Assembly: GCF_026342015.1 (NCBI RefSeq)
Contig: NZ_JAPENL010000002.1
Coordinates: forward strand, 377,001-441,000
Source: Micromonospora lupini
GTDB taxonomy: Bacteria; Actinomycetota; Actinomycetes; Mycobacteriales; Micromonosporaceae
DNA length: 64,000 nt
Direction of reading: 5' to 3'
Positions within the stretch are counted from its first letter, which is position 1. The number at the start of each line of letters is the position of its first letter. This document shows positions 36,768 to 45,531 of the stretch, one piece after another. Made by a program: the position numbers and the translations under genes. The notes below the pieces were generated by a model. The model had not been told where the DNA came from. It did no database searches and saw nothing but the letters and a program-made list of their open reading frames with translations.

Positions 36768-37807
36768 CGGGCCACCCCCACGGATGCCACGTTCGCGGCG
36801 TAGATCGAGGCGCGTTCCTCGGCGCTCAGGTGGCACGCCACCAAGTGGCCGTCCGCCCCGGCCGCGCGCAGCTCGGGCACCTCGGTGCGGGACAGGTCGC
36901 CGACGCGGTCGTCGTAGCGGCAGCGCGGGTGGAAGGCGCAGCCGGTCGGCAGGTTGATCAGGCTGGGCGGGTTGCCGGGAATGGGCACCAGGTCCGCGTC
37001 CGCGTCGCCGTGCAGCGACGGCACGCTGGAGAGCAACCCCCAGGTGTACGGATGCTGAGGCGAGCGGAGCACCTGCTCGACGCTGCCGTGCTCGACGGCC
37101 CGCCCGCCGTACATCACCAGCACCTCGTCGGCGACCTGGCCGACGACACCGAGGTCGTGGGTGATCAGGATGATCGCGGAGTGGAACTCGGCCTGGAGGT
37201 CGGCGAGCAGGTCCAGGATCTGCGCCTGCACGGTGACGTCCAACGCGGTGGTCGGCTCGTCGGCGATCAGCAGCGCGGGGTCGTTGACCAGGGACATCGC
37301 GATCATCGCCCGTTGGCGCATCCCGCCGGAGAACTCGTGCGGGTACTGGTCGAAGCGGCGGGCCGGCTGCGGGATGCCGACCCGGTCCAGCATGTCCACC
37401 GCCCGCTGGCGGGCCTCGCGCCGACCGGCCTTCGGGTGGTGCACCCGGTACGCCTCGGCGATCTGCCGACCGACGCTGTAGTAAGGGTGCAACGCGGACA
37501 GCGGGTCCTGGAAGATCATGGCCATGTCCCGGCCGCGCAGCCGGCGAACCTCCTCGTCGGGCAGGCCGACAAGCTGCCGCCCGCCGACGGAGATCTCCCC
37601 GGTGATGGTGGCCCGCTTGGGGTCGTGCAGCCCGAGGATGGCAAGTGAGGTGACGCTCTTGCCGGAGCCGGACTCGCCCACGATGCCAAGAGTGCGGCCC
37701 CGCTCAACGGCGAACGACACCCCGTCGACCGCGCGCACCACGCCGTCCGAGGTGTCGAACCGGACCCGCAGGTCGCGCACCCGCAGGTAGGCATCCGAAC
37801 TGTCCAC
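36764..37807 (-). CDS. Peptide ABC transporter ATP-binding protein (DppD type)
   Basis: A 347-residue ATPase and the first gene of the importer operon. Walker A is [17 protein letters not shown], signature [17 protein letters not shown], Walker [13 protein letters not shown], and the C-terminal domain has [12 protein letters not shown]. It powers uptake with the DppF partner. GTG 37807 follows GAGGGAGG at 6 nt. The promoter is probably in the AT-richer stretch 37835-37870, though no clear -35/-10 pair is assignable. Confidence 0.95.
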   Translation of the reverse strand: MDSSDAYLRVRDLRVRFDTSDGVVRAVDGVSFAVERGRTLGIVGESGSGKSVTSLAILGLHDPKRATITGEISVGGRQLVGLPDEEVRRLRGRDMAMIFQDPLSALHPYYSVGRQIAEAYRVHHPKAGRREARQRAVDMLDRVGIPQPARRFDQYPHEFSGGMRQRAMIAMSLVNDPALLIADEPTTALDVTVQAQILDLLADLQAEFHSAIILITHDLGVVGQVADEVLVMYGGRAVEHGSVEQVLRSPQHPYTWGLLSSVPSLHGDADADLVPIPGNPPSLINLPTGCAFHPRCRYDDRVGDLSRTEVPELRAAGADGHLVACHLSAEERASIYAANVASVGVAR

Positions 37808-37954
37808 GGCCGCCTCCCTCAGTGACGAAGAGAACTTACATCAAACTTTCGAGGGTGAAAATAAGCTACAAAGCCGGCGCGTGTCAGCGGGACCGAGCGT
37901 AACGAGTCGGCATCGGCCCCGCACCCCCGTCACCTCGCCGTCCACACGCGCCCC

Positions 37955-38022
37955 ACGCCCCGCGCCCCGCGCCCCGCGCCCCGCGCCCCGCGCCCCGCGC
38001 CCCGCGCCCCGCGCCCCGCGCC
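37955..38022. repeat. Tandem repeat of GCGCCCC (7 bp, about 9.7 copies)
   Basis: Eight exact units run from 37962 to 38017, with one variant unit (ACGCCCC) before and a partial unit after. The DNA is pure G+C in this tract. Confidence 0.95.
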
Positions 38023-38100
38023 AAGATCTACTCAACTTCCCCGAAGTTGCTGCCTCCGGCGCGCGGGAGACAGCAACATCCCCGATCTTGCGCGGATCTC
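38023..38100. repeat. Nested inverted repeats
   Basis: CAACTTC-CCC-GAAGTTG and GTTGCTG-CCTCC-N6-GGGAG-A-CAGCAAC lie inside a longer pair whose ends are CAAGATC and GATCTTG. It may be another copy of a palindromic element. Confidence 0.5.
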
Positions 38101-38277
38101 GACGGCGCACACCACCCCCGAGAGTGGCCACGAAGCGTCGAGAGACCACTACACATACGATCGAGCGCGATCTTGGTGGCTCGACCTTGGCGATCACCGC
38201 GCCCAGAGCGGGCCTTTCATTTCGTGCTCGCACCTCGGGTGCGACCTCAGCGACTCAGCGCCAGCTGCAATGGACGC

Positions 38278-38426
38278 GTGACTACCGCTGGCGTTCCCAG
38301 CCATCCACTGCCGTGGACCGAGTCGGAGTACCTCGCCCTCGGTGAGACGGCCCAGCGCATCGGGATCTGCTGGTGCTGACCGAGCCGGTGAAGGCCACGA
38401 TCCGGCCGGAGGACCTCGTCCCCTGA
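38278..38426 (+). pseudogene. Collapsed Uma2 family (DUF820) gene
   Basis: GTG 38278 starts a typical Uma2 N-terminus, PSHPLPWTESEYLALGE, then the sequence jumps within the next few codons to the typical Uma2 C-terminus, LLVLTEPVKATIRPEDLVP, in another reading frame ending at TGA 38424-38426. Uma2 proteins are about 180-200 residues, so roughly 130 internal residues are gone. The gene is surely inactive. It lies just before tldD. Confidence 0.75.
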
Positions 38427-38446
38427 CGAGTGTCGGTCGGCTGGCC

Positions 38447-38452
38447 TAGGGT
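38447..38452 (+). promoter_or_regulatory. -10 box of leaderless tldD
   Basis: TAGGGT lies 6 nt before ATG 38459. Confidence 0.55.
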
Positions 38453-38458
38453 CGGTCC

Positions 38459-39895
38459 ATGACCGAGTTCGACGCGGCCGCCGCCGCCGTCCAGGCCGCC
38501 CTCGACGCGGGAGCGCGGTACGCCGACGCGCGGGTGATGCACCGCCGCTACGAGTCGATGACCGCACGCAACGGCGACGTGGAGGAGCTGACCCAGGACG
38601 AGAGCATCGGGCTGGGCGTTCGGGCGCTTGTCGGCGCGAGTTGGGGCTTCCACGCCGTACCCGATCTGTCGGACGCCGCAGCCCGCGACGCCGGCCGGCG
38701 GGCGACGCGGACGGCCATGGCGAGCGCGCGGGTGCCGGGCCCCCCGGTCGACCTGGTCGCGGTCGAGGCGGTGACGGCGAGTTGGGCCTCCGGCTGCCAG
38801 ATCGACCCGCTCGGGGTGCCCCTGTCGGACAAGGGCGACCTGCTGGTCGGCGCGACCCGCACGATGGCCGAGCACGGCGCGGATCTGGCCGAGGGCCTCT
38901 ACCAGATCTGGGACACCGCGAAGTGGTTCGTGTCCAGCGAGGGTCACCGCATCGACCAGCGGATCCGCGAGTGCGGCGGCGGCATCTCGGCCACCTCGAT
39001 CGGTGACGGCGAGACGCAGCGGCGGTCCTGGCCGAGCTACCGGGGGCAGTACGGCACCACCGGCTGGGAGTTGGTCGAGTCGTTGGACCTGGCCGCGCAC
39101 GCCGCGCAGATCGCCGAGGAGTCCCGGGCGCTGCTCACCGCGCCGCAGTGCCCGGCTGGCGAGACGGATCTGATCCTCGGCGGTGAACAGCTCGCTCTGC
39201 AGATCCACGAGTCGGTCGGGCACGCCATCGAGTTGGACCGGATCCTCGGCTGGGAGGCGGCGTTCGCCGGCACGTCCTGGCTGGACCTGGCCCAGCTCGG
39301 CTCGCTGCGCTACGGCTCCGAGCTGATGAACATCACGATCGACCCGACGATCCCGGGGGCGCTGGGCAGCTTCGGCTTCGACGACGAGGGCTCCCCCGCG
39401 GTCAAGCGGGACGCGGTGCGCGACGGTCGTTGGGTGGGCGTGCTCGCCGGCCGGGACTCGGCCGCGATGGCCGGCCTGGACTACGGCGGCAGCGTACGGG
39501 CCGACGGGTGGGCTCGGCTGCCGATGGTCCGGATGACGAACGTGGGCCTGGAACCCGGCCCGCACACCCTGGACGAGATCATCGCGGCCACCGACGACGG
39601 CGTCCTGATGGACCTCAACAGGTCCTGGTCGATCGACGACAAGCGGCTCAACTTCCAGTTCGGCTGCGAGGTCGGCTGGGAGATCAAGAAGGGGCGGCGT
39701 GGGCGGATGCTGCGCAATCCCACGTACACGGGAATCGGCCCGCTCTTCTGGCGCTCGATGGACATGCTCTCCGGCGAGACCGTGCCCTGGGGGACGCCCA
39801 ACTGCGGGAAGGGCCAGCCGGGCCAGATCGGGCACACCGGCCACCCGGCCGCGCCGGCCCGCTTCCGCAACGTCCGGGTCGGGGTGTCAGCGTGA
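38459..39895 (+). CDS. tldD: TldD family metalloprotease subunit
   Basis: A 478-residue TldD/PmbA-family protein. The zinc motif HESVGHAIELD (HExxxH) identifies it as the catalytic TldD subunit, which with TldE forms a heterodimeric peptidase cleaving unfolded peptides, including some RiPP leaders. The N-terminus is the usual ARNGDVEELTQDESIGLGVR. No RiPP precursor was seen nearby. The gene appears leaderless and is followed after 58 bp by tldE. Confidence 0.95.
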   Translation: MTEFDAAAAAVQAALDAGARYADARVMHRRYESMTARNGDVEELTQDESIGLGVRALVGASWGFHAVPDLSDAAARDAGRRATRTAMASARVPGPPVDLVAVEAVTASWASGCQIDPLGVPLSDKGDLLVGATRTMAEHGADLAEGLYQIWDTAKWFVSSEGHRIDQRIRECGGGISATSIGDGETQRRSWPSYRGQYGTTGWELVESLDLAAHAAQIAEESRALLTAPQCPAGETDLILGGEQLALQIHESVGHAIELDRILGWEAAFAGTSWLDLAQLGSLRYGSELMNITIDPTIPGALGSFGFDDEGSPAVKRDAVRDGRWVGVLAGRDSAAMAGLDYGGSVRADGWARLPMVRMTNVGLEPGPHTLDEIIAATDDGVLMDLNRSWSIDDKRLNFQFGCEVGWEIKKGRRGRMLRNPTYTGIGPLFWRSMDMLSGETVPWGTPNCGKGQPGQIGHTGHPAAPARFRNVRVGVSA

Positions 39896-39972
39896 GCGCG
39901 AGGAGTGAGCCGGGTTTGCGAGCCCCGCAGTCGCGAACGAAAGGTGGCTCGGCATGAGCGCGAGGAACGAGT
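39893..39972 (+). repeat. Two copies of an AGCGCGAGGARYGAG motif at the tldD-tldE junction
   Basis: AGCGCGAGGAGTGAG (39897-39911) and AGCGCGAGGAACGAG (39957-39971) flank the spacer. The second encodes the first residues of TldE (MSARNE). A third copy, AGCGCGAGGAGCGAG, lies at 11573-11587 before dapD. Confidence 0.6.
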
Positions 39973-41360
39973 TGGAGCTGGCCGGGCAGGTCGTCGAGCT
40001 GGTCCGGCGTCTTGGCGGGCCGGCCGCACAGGCCGAGGCGGTGGTGACCCGGGCCGACCTGGCCTTGACGAGGTTCGCCAACTCGGCGATCCATCAGAAC
40101 GTCGCCGAATCCACAGTCGGCGTCCGGTTGCGGGTGCACATCGACGGGCGGACCGCCGCCGGCAGCGGCAGTGTGGTCACCACCGACGGGTTGCGCGCGC
40201 TTGTCGAGCGCACCCTGGTGGCGGCGCGGCTCTGCCCGCCCGACCCGGGCTGGCCGGGGCTGGCCCCGCCCACGCCCGCGCCGGCCGCCCCGCCCGTCGA
40301 CGAGGCCACCGCCCACGCCGAGCCGGACCAGCGGGCCGACCGGGTCGGGGCGTTCGTGGCCGCCGCCGGGGGCCTCACCACCGCGGGATACTGCCGTACC
40401 GCGCACCGCTCGTCGGCGTTCGTCAACTCGGCCGGGCAGACCGCGTACGGCCGCTCGGCGGAGGCGGCGATGGACGGCATCGCGCGGCGCGACGGCGCGG
40501 ACGGGGTGGCCCGACGCTGCGTCGACCGGCTGTCCGACCTCGACGGCGCCGAGTTGGGCGCGCACGCCGCCGCGAAGGCGCAGGCGGCAGCCGACCCGGT
40601 CGAGCTGCCGCCCGGGCGCTACGAGGTGGTGTTCGAGCCGGCAGCAGTAGCGGACCTTCTACAGAACCTCTCCTGGTACGGCTTCAACGGCAAGCGGTAC
40701 GCGGAGCGGCAGTCCTTCGCCGAGCCGGGCGCCGCCCAGTTCGACCGACAGGTGACCCTGGTGGACGATCCGCTTGGCGCGTCGGGTCTGCCGTTCGACG
40801 CCGAGGGCACCGGCCGGCGGGCGCTGACAGTGGTCGAGGCGGGCACCACCCGTGCGGTCGCGCACGACAGGCGGACCGCCGCCGAGGCGGGCGCGGAGTC
40901 CACCGGGCACGCGATCGCGGGCGGCGCCACCTGGGGCCCGATGGCCCGCAACCTGCGGCTCTCTCCCGCCGTGGCGGGCCCGGCCAGCGCGGTGGGCCGG
41001 AGCACCACGGGCGCGGCGGCCGGTGCGGTGGTCGACGCGGACACCTCAGCGCTTGTCGCCGACGTGCGGCGCGGGCTGCTCGTCACCGACCTGTGGTACA
41101 CGCGGGTGCTCGACCCGAAGAGCCTCGTCGTCACCGGGTTGACCCGCAACGGGGTGTGGCTGATCGAGGACGGCACTGTCGTCCGGGCGGTCCGCGACCT
41201 GCGGTTCACCGAGTCGTACCCGCGGGCGCTCGGGCCGGGCGCGGTGCTCGGGCTGGGCTCGCGGGCGGTGCGTCAACCGGACCGGGTGGACGGCGCCTGG
41301 TGGGCGGCGCCGTCGGTGCGGCTCGCGTCCTGGCACTTCACCGGCGGCGCCTCCGGCTGA
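39954..41360 (+). CDS. tldE: TldE/PmbA family protein
   Basis: A 468-residue partner of TldD that lacks the HExxxH motif, as expected for TldE. It has the family N-terminus (VVTRADLALTRFANSAIHQN) and C-terminal LVVTGLTRNGVWLIEDG. The start ATG 39954 lies within a repeated AGCGCGAGG motif, and GAAAGGTGG upstream may serve as the ribosome-binding site. The complex is cytoplasmic. Confidence 0.93.
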   Translation: MSARNELELAGQVVELVRRLGGPAAQAEAVVTRADLALTRFANSAIHQNVAESTVGVRLRVHIDGRTAAGSGSVVTTDGLRALVERTLVAARLCPPDPGWPGLAPPTPAPAAPPVDEATAHAEPDQRADRVGAFVAAAGGLTTAGYCRTAHRSSAFVNSAGQTAYGRSAEAAMDGIARRDGADGVARRCVDRLSDLDGAELGAHAAAKAQAAADPVELPPGRYEVVFEPAAVADLLQNLSWYGFNGKRYAERQSFAEPGAAQFDRQVTLVDDPLGASGLPFDAEGTGRRALTVVEAGTTRAVAHDRRTAAEAGAESTGHAIAGGATWGPMARNLRLSPAVAGPASAVGRSTTGAAAGAVVDADTSALVADVRRGLLVTDLWYTRVLDPKSLVVTGLTRNGVWLIEDGTVVRAVRDLRFTESYPRALGPGAVLGLGSRAVRQPDRVDGAWWAAPSVRLASWHFTGGASG

Positions 41361-41605
41361 CGACCTCGACGACGGGCGGCAAACCGGCGCGTCGAGGGCT
41401 TTTCCGCAGGCCAGACACACGGGACACTCCCTTGCGGGGACGGCCCGCAGAGATCGGCGTAACGTGTGTCACTTAGCTGCGTCGGTCGATCCGGCGTGGT
41501 CGTTGGTGTGCGCATGACGTGGCAGCGGGTGCGGGTTCGCCGGTCCGCGTGCCGACCGGAGAGAGACCAGCCCGCCCGTACGGGCCCGTCGAGGAGACGA
41601 CTCGA

Positions 41606-42412
41606 ATGACTTCAACGGCAACGAGGCCGCGAGGAGCGCGGGCGCGCGCCGCCATCGCGGCGAAGACGTTGCGTACCGACCGCTGGTGGTTCGCCCCGCT
41701 GATCACCGTGATCGGGCTCAGCGCCTGGGTGGCGTACGCGACGGTCCGGGTCTTCATGCACAAGTGGTACTGGGTGGACCAGTTCCACTACCTGACCCCG
41801 TTCTACTCGCCGTGCGTGACCGACAGGTGCGTCGAGGAAGCCTCACACTTCGGCCGGTTCCTGCCCGGCTGGTGGATCATCCCGGATGCGGCGCTGACCC
41901 TGCCGTTCCTGCTGCTGTTCCGGCTCACCTGCTACTACTACCGCAAGGCGTACTACAGGTCGTTCTGGCTGTCGCCGCCGGCCTGCGCCGTCCCGGACGG
42001 CCACAAGGAGTACGGCGGTGAGACCCGTTTCCCGCTGCTCGGCCAGAACCTGCACCGCTACTTCTTCTACGCCGCCGCGATCATCTCGCTGATCAACACA
42101 TGGGACGCGGTTCTCGCCTTCCACTCGCCGAAGGGTTTCGGCTTCGGGTTGGGCAACCTCGTCCTGCTGCTCAACGTGGTGATGCTCTGGGCGTACACCA
42201 TCTCCTGCCACTCCTGCCGGCACATCATCGGCGGGCGGCTCAAGCACTTCTCCAAGCACCCGGTGCGCTACCGGGCCTGGACCTTCGTCTCGGCGTTGAA
42301 CGTCCGGCACATGCAGCTCGCCTGGATCACCCTCGGCACCCTCGCGCTCACCGACTTCTACGTCATGGCGCTCTCGGCCGGCTGGTTCAACGACCTGCGG
42401 TTCATCAACTAA
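41606..42412 (+). CDS. Succinate dehydrogenase membrane anchor (Sdh1-type cytochrome b-like)
   Basis: A 268-residue membrane protein with about five TM segments (PLITVIGLSAWVAYATVRVF, AALTLPFLLLFRLTCYYYRKAYY, FYAAAIISLINTWDAVL, LVLLLNVVMLWAYTISCHSCRH, LAWITLGTLALTDFYVMAL) and several His residues that could bind haem. It precedes sdhA by 12 bp and fits the Sdh1-type enzyme of actinobacteria. ATG 41606 follows GAGGAG. The 245-bp region upstream should hold the operon promoter. Confidence 0.88.
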   Translation: MTSTATRPRGARARAAIAAKTLRTDRWWFAPLITVIGLSAWVAYATVRVFMHKWYWVDQFHYLTPFYSPCVTDRCVEEASHFGRFLPGWWIIPDAALTLPFLLLFRLTCYYYRKAYYRSFWLSPPACAVPDGHKEYGGETRFPLLGQNLHRYFFYAAAIISLINTWDAVLAFHSPKGFGFGLGNLVLLLNVVMLWAYTISCHSCRHIIGGRLKHFSKHPVRYRAWTFVSALNVRHMQLAWITLGTLALTDFYVMALSAGWFNDLRFIN

Positions 42413-42424
42413 AGGGCCCCTGAC

Positions 42425-44353
42425 ATGACCACTACCACTCGCATCGAACGACACCACTACGACGTCGTCGTCATCGGGGCCGGCGGCGCCGGCCTGCGCG
42501 CGGCCATCGAGGCCCGGCTCGCCGGCAAGAAGACCGCGATCATCTCCAAGTCGCTGTTCGGCAAGGCGCACACGGTGATGGCCGAGGGCGGCGCGGCCGC
42601 CGCGATGGGCAACGTGAACAGCCGGGACAACTGGCAGGTGCACTTCCGCGACACCATGCGCGGCGGCAAGTTCCTCAACAACTTCCGGATGGCCGAGCTG
42701 CACGCGAAGGAGTCGCCGCAGCGGATCTGGGAGCTGGAGACGTACGGCGCGCTCTTCGACCGTACGAAGGACGGCAAGATCTCCCAGCGCAACTTCGGCG
42801 GGCACGAGTACCCGCGGCTGGCGCACGTGGGCGACCGGACCGGCCTGGAGCTGATCCGCACCCTCCAGCAGAAGATCGTCTCGCTTCAGCAGGAGGACAA
42901 GCGCGAGTTCGGCTCGTACGACGCCCGGATCCGGGTGTTCTCCGAGACGACAATCACCGAGCTGCTGCTCGACGGCGACCGGGTCGCCGGCGCCTTCGGC
43001 TACTACCGCGAGTCCGGCGAGTTCATCCTCTTCGAGGCCCCGTCCGTGGTGCTGGCCACCGGCGGCGTCGGACGCTCCTACAAGGTCACGTCGAACTCCT
43101 GGGAGTACACCGGGGACGGGCACGCGTTGGCGCTGCGCGCCGGGGCGACGCTGATCAACATGGAGTTCCTCCAGTTCCACCCGACGGGCATGGTCTGGCC
43201 GCCCTCGGTGAAGGGCATCCTGGTCACCGAGTCGGTACGTGGTGACGGTGGAGTGTTGAAGAACTCCGAGGGCAAGCGGTTCATGTTCGACTACGTCCCC
43301 GACGTCTTCCGCAAGCAGTACGCGGAGACCGAGGAGGAGGCGGACCGCTGGTACACCGACCCGGACAACAACAGGCGTCCACCGGAGCTGCTGCCCCGCG
43401 ACGAGGTGGCCCGCGCGATCAACAGTGAGGTCAAGGCCGGCCGGGGCTCCCCCGCCGGTGGCGTCTTCCTGGACATCGCGAGCCGGCGTTCGGCCGAGGA
43501 GATCCGCCGCCGACTGCCCTCGATGTACCACCAGTTCAAGGAGCTGGCCGACGTCGACATCACGGCCGAGCCGATGGAGGTCGGGCCGACCTGTCACTAC
43601 GTGATGGGTGGCGTCGAGGTGGACCCGGATTCGGGCGCCGCCTTCGGCCACGTCCGGGGGCTGTTCGCCGCCGGTGAGGTCTCCGGCGGCATGCACGGCT
43701 CCAACCGGCTGGGCGGTAACTCCCTGTCCGACCTGCTGGTCTTCGGCAAGCGCGCGGGTGGGCACGCGGCCAGCTACGCCGACGGGCTCTCCGCCCGGCC
43801 GAAGGTGGCAGTGGACGCGGTCGAGGCTGCCGTGGAGACCGCTCTGGCGCCGCTGCAACGGGACACCGGCGAGAGCCCGTACACCCTCCAGCAGGACCTC
43901 CAGGTGGTCATGGGTGACCTGGTCGGCATCATCAGGCGCGAGGGTGAGCTGGCCGACGCGCTGGTGCGACTGGCTGAGCTGCGCGAGCGGGTCGCCAAGG
44001 TGAGCGCCGCCGGCGGCCGGCGCTACAACCCGGGCTGGCATCTGGCCCTGGACCTGCGCAACATGCTCGTGGTCTCGGAGTGCACCGCGAAGGCGGCGCT
44101 GGAGCGGCAGGAGTCGCGCGGCGGGCACACCCGGGAGGACTATCCGGCGATGGAGCCGAAGTGGCGGCAGGTCAACCTGGTCTGCTCGCTTGACGGCGAC
44201 AGCGTACGGCTGACCCGTAAGCCGCTGCCGAAGATGCGGCCGGAGCTGATCGGCCTCTTCGACCGGGCCGAGCTGGCCAAGTACCTCACCGACGAGGAGC
44301 TCACCGACTTCGACGCTCTCGTCGCCGACGCTGGAGAGGCGGACAACCGATGA
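42425..44353 (+). CDS. sdhA: Succinate dehydrogenase flavoprotein subunit
   Basis: A 642-residue flavoprotein. The FAD-binding motif is VVIGAGGAGLRAAIEARLAGK; AHTVMAEGG carries the His that covalently binds FAD in the family. Catalytic motifs include FLQFHPTGM, ESVRGDGG, CHYVMGGVEVD and GSNRLGGNSL. It oxidises succinate to fumarate. It is coupled to sdhB by an ATGA overlap and to the anchor gene upstream. Confidence 0.97.
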   Translation: MTTTTRIERHHYDVVVIGAGGAGLRAAIEARLAGKKTAIISKSLFGKAHTVMAEGGAAAAMGNVNSRDNWQVHFRDTMRGGKFLNNFRMAELHAKESPQRIWELETYGALFDRTKDGKISQRNFGGHEYPRLAHVGDRTGLELIRTLQQKIVSLQQEDKREFGSYDARIRVFSETTITELLLDGDRVAGAFGYYRESGEFILFEAPSVVLATGGVGRSYKVTSNSWEYTGDGHALALRAGATLINMEFLQFHPTGMVWPPSVKGILVTESVRGDGGVLKNSEGKRFMFDYVPDVFRKQYAETEEEADRWYTDPDNNRRPPELLPRDEVARAINSEVKAGRGSPAGGVFLDIASRRSAEEIRRRLPSMYHQFKELADVDITAEPMEVGPTCHYVMGGVEVDPDSGAAFGHVRGLFAAGEVSGGMHGSNRLGGNSLSDLLVFGKRAGGHAASYADGLSARPKVAVDAVEAAVETALAPLQRDTGESPYTLQQDLQVVMGDLVGIIRREGELADALVRLAELRERVAKVSAAGGRRYNPGWHLALDLRNMLVVSECTAKAALERQESRGGHTREDYPAMEPKWRQVNLVCSLDGDSVRLTRKPLPKMRPELIGLFDRAELAKYLTDEELTDFDALVADAGEADNR

Positions 44354-45417
44354 GCGCGAAGCGTCAGTTCCGGATCTGGCGGGGCGACGAGACCGGCGGC
44401 GACCTGCAGGACTACATGGTCGAGGTGAACGAGGGCGAGGTCGTCCTCGACATCATCCACCGCCTGCAGGCCACCGACGCGCCCGACCTGGCCTGCCGGT
44501 GGAACTGCAAGGCCGGCAAGTGCGGCTCCTGCTCGATGGAGATCAACGGCAAGCCGCGGCTGGGCTGCATGACCCGGATGTCGACCTTCGGTGACGAGGA
44601 GACCGTCACGGTCACGCCGCTGCGGACGTTCCCGATCATCCGGGACCTGGTCACCGACGTCTCGTTCAACTACGAGAAGGCGCGGGAGACCCCGGCGTTC
44701 GCCCCTCCGGCGGACGTCGCCCCGGGCGACTACCGAATGCAGCAGGTCGACGTCGAGCGCTCGCAGGAGTTCCGCAAGTGCATCGAGTGCTTCCTGTGCC
44801 AGAACGTCTGCCACGTGATCCGCGACCACGAGGAGAACAAGCAGGCGTTCTCCGGCCCGCGGTACTTCATCCGGGCGGCCGAGCTGGACATGCACCCGCT
44901 GGACGCCCGGCCCGACCGCAAGGAGTACGCGCAGGCCGAACAGGGCCTCGGTTTCTGCAACATCACCAAGTGCTGCACCGAGGTCTGCCCCGAGCACATC
45001 AAGATCACCGACAACGGGATCATCCCCATGAAGGAACGCGTCGTCGACCGCAGGTACGATCCCCTTGTGTGGCTTGGTAGCAAGATCTTCCGTCGGGGCG
45101 AGACGCCCCAGACCAGCGTGACCACCGCCCGCCAGGGCTCGGCGAGCCTGCCGGGCACGAGCCGGGGTGGGGTGCACTCGCACGCGGGTGGCTCGCACGA
45201 CCCGCAGGCCGAGGCGCAGGCGCAGAGCGGCGTCAACTGGCACCGGGAGGTGCCCCACCCGACCGCGCCGGCGGTCGACGACCGGGGCCGGCTGCCGCTG
45301 ACGGAGCTGACCTTCGATCGGGCCGCAGCGCCGTCGCCGTTCGGCGACGACGTGACCTTCCCGATGCCTCCGGAGCACCTCAACTTCGCGCACCCGGACC
45401 AGGACGAAAAGCACTGA
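44350..45417 (+). CDS. sdhB: Succinate dehydrogenase iron-sulfur subunit with C-terminal extension
   Basis: A 355-residue protein. The 2Fe-2S cluster is bound by CRWNCKAGKCGSC plus a later Cys, the 4Fe-4S by CIECFLCQNVC and the 3Fe-4S by CNITKCCTEVCPEH. Usual SdhB proteins end at about 250 residues; here about 105 extra residues follow PLVWLGSKIFRR, rich in Ala, Ser, His and Pro and without motifs. ATG 44350 overlaps the sdhA stop. A strong terminator follows. Confidence 0.95.
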   Translation: MSAKRQFRIWRGDETGGDLQDYMVEVNEGEVVLDIIHRLQATDAPDLACRWNCKAGKCGSCSMEINGKPRLGCMTRMSTFGDEETVTVTPLRTFPIIRDLVTDVSFNYEKARETPAFAPPADVAPGDYRMQQVDVERSQEFRKCIECFLCQNVCHVIRDHEENKQAFSGPRYFIRAAELDMHPLDARPDRKEYAQAEQGLGFCNITKCCTEVCPEHIKITDNGIIPMKERVVDRRYDPLVWLGSKIFRRGETPQTSVTTARQGSASLPGTSRGGVHSHAGGSHDPQAEAQAQSGVNWHREVPHPTAPAVDDRGRLPLTELTFDRAAAPSPFGDDVTFPMPPEHLNFAHPDQDEKH

Positions 45418-45432
45418 CCCCACCTGCACGAA

Positions 45433-45462
45433 CGGGGGCCCCGGCTAACGCCGGGGCCCCCG
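45433..45462. terminator. Strong terminator after the sdh operon
   Basis: 12-bp perfect arms, CGGGGGCCCCGG (45433-45444) and CCGGGGCCCCCG (45451-45462), with a 6-nt loop, 15 bp after the sdhB stop and before a convergent gene. Confidence 0.85.
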
Positions 45463-45466
45463 CCTG

Positions 45467-45527
45467 GTTGATCATGAAGTTATTGCCCTGCCGACCGGCG
45501 TGTCGCGGCAATAACTTCATGATCAAC
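45467..45527. repeat. Palindromic repeat element, copy 3 (GATCATGAAGTT type)
   Basis: Perfect 21-bp arms (45467-45487 and 45507-45527) enclose a 19-nt loop containing CGGCGTGTCG. It lies between sdhB and the convergent Nudix gene, directly beside a separate terminator, so it is not needed to stop transcription. Confidence 0.85.
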
Positions 45528-45531
45528 GGGT

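Larger units (their letters stand above)
37808..38277. other. Repeat-rich gene-free stretch
   Basis: 470 bp without a credible gene. It holds an AT-richer likely promoter for the importer (37835-37870), a heptamer tandem repeat (37955-38022), nested hairpins (38023-38100) and a copy of the CCAAGATCGCGCTC arm near 38160-38182. Confidence 0.6.

Noticed and set aside
38282..39844. Long minus-strand open frame opposite tldD
   Set aside because: Antisense shadow; TldD has the HExxxH motif and correct length.
38459..41360. TldD-TldE as part of a RiPP biosynthetic cluster
   Set aside because: No precursor peptide, modification enzyme or exporter is adjacent; tldD-tldE are also housekeeping genes.
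41361..41605. GTGTGTCAC-containing site upstream of sdh as a CRP or Rex box
   Set aside because: Spacing and symmetry do not match either consensus well enough.
41843..44128. Long minus-strand open frame opposite sdhA
   Set aside because: Antisense shadow with low-complexity product.
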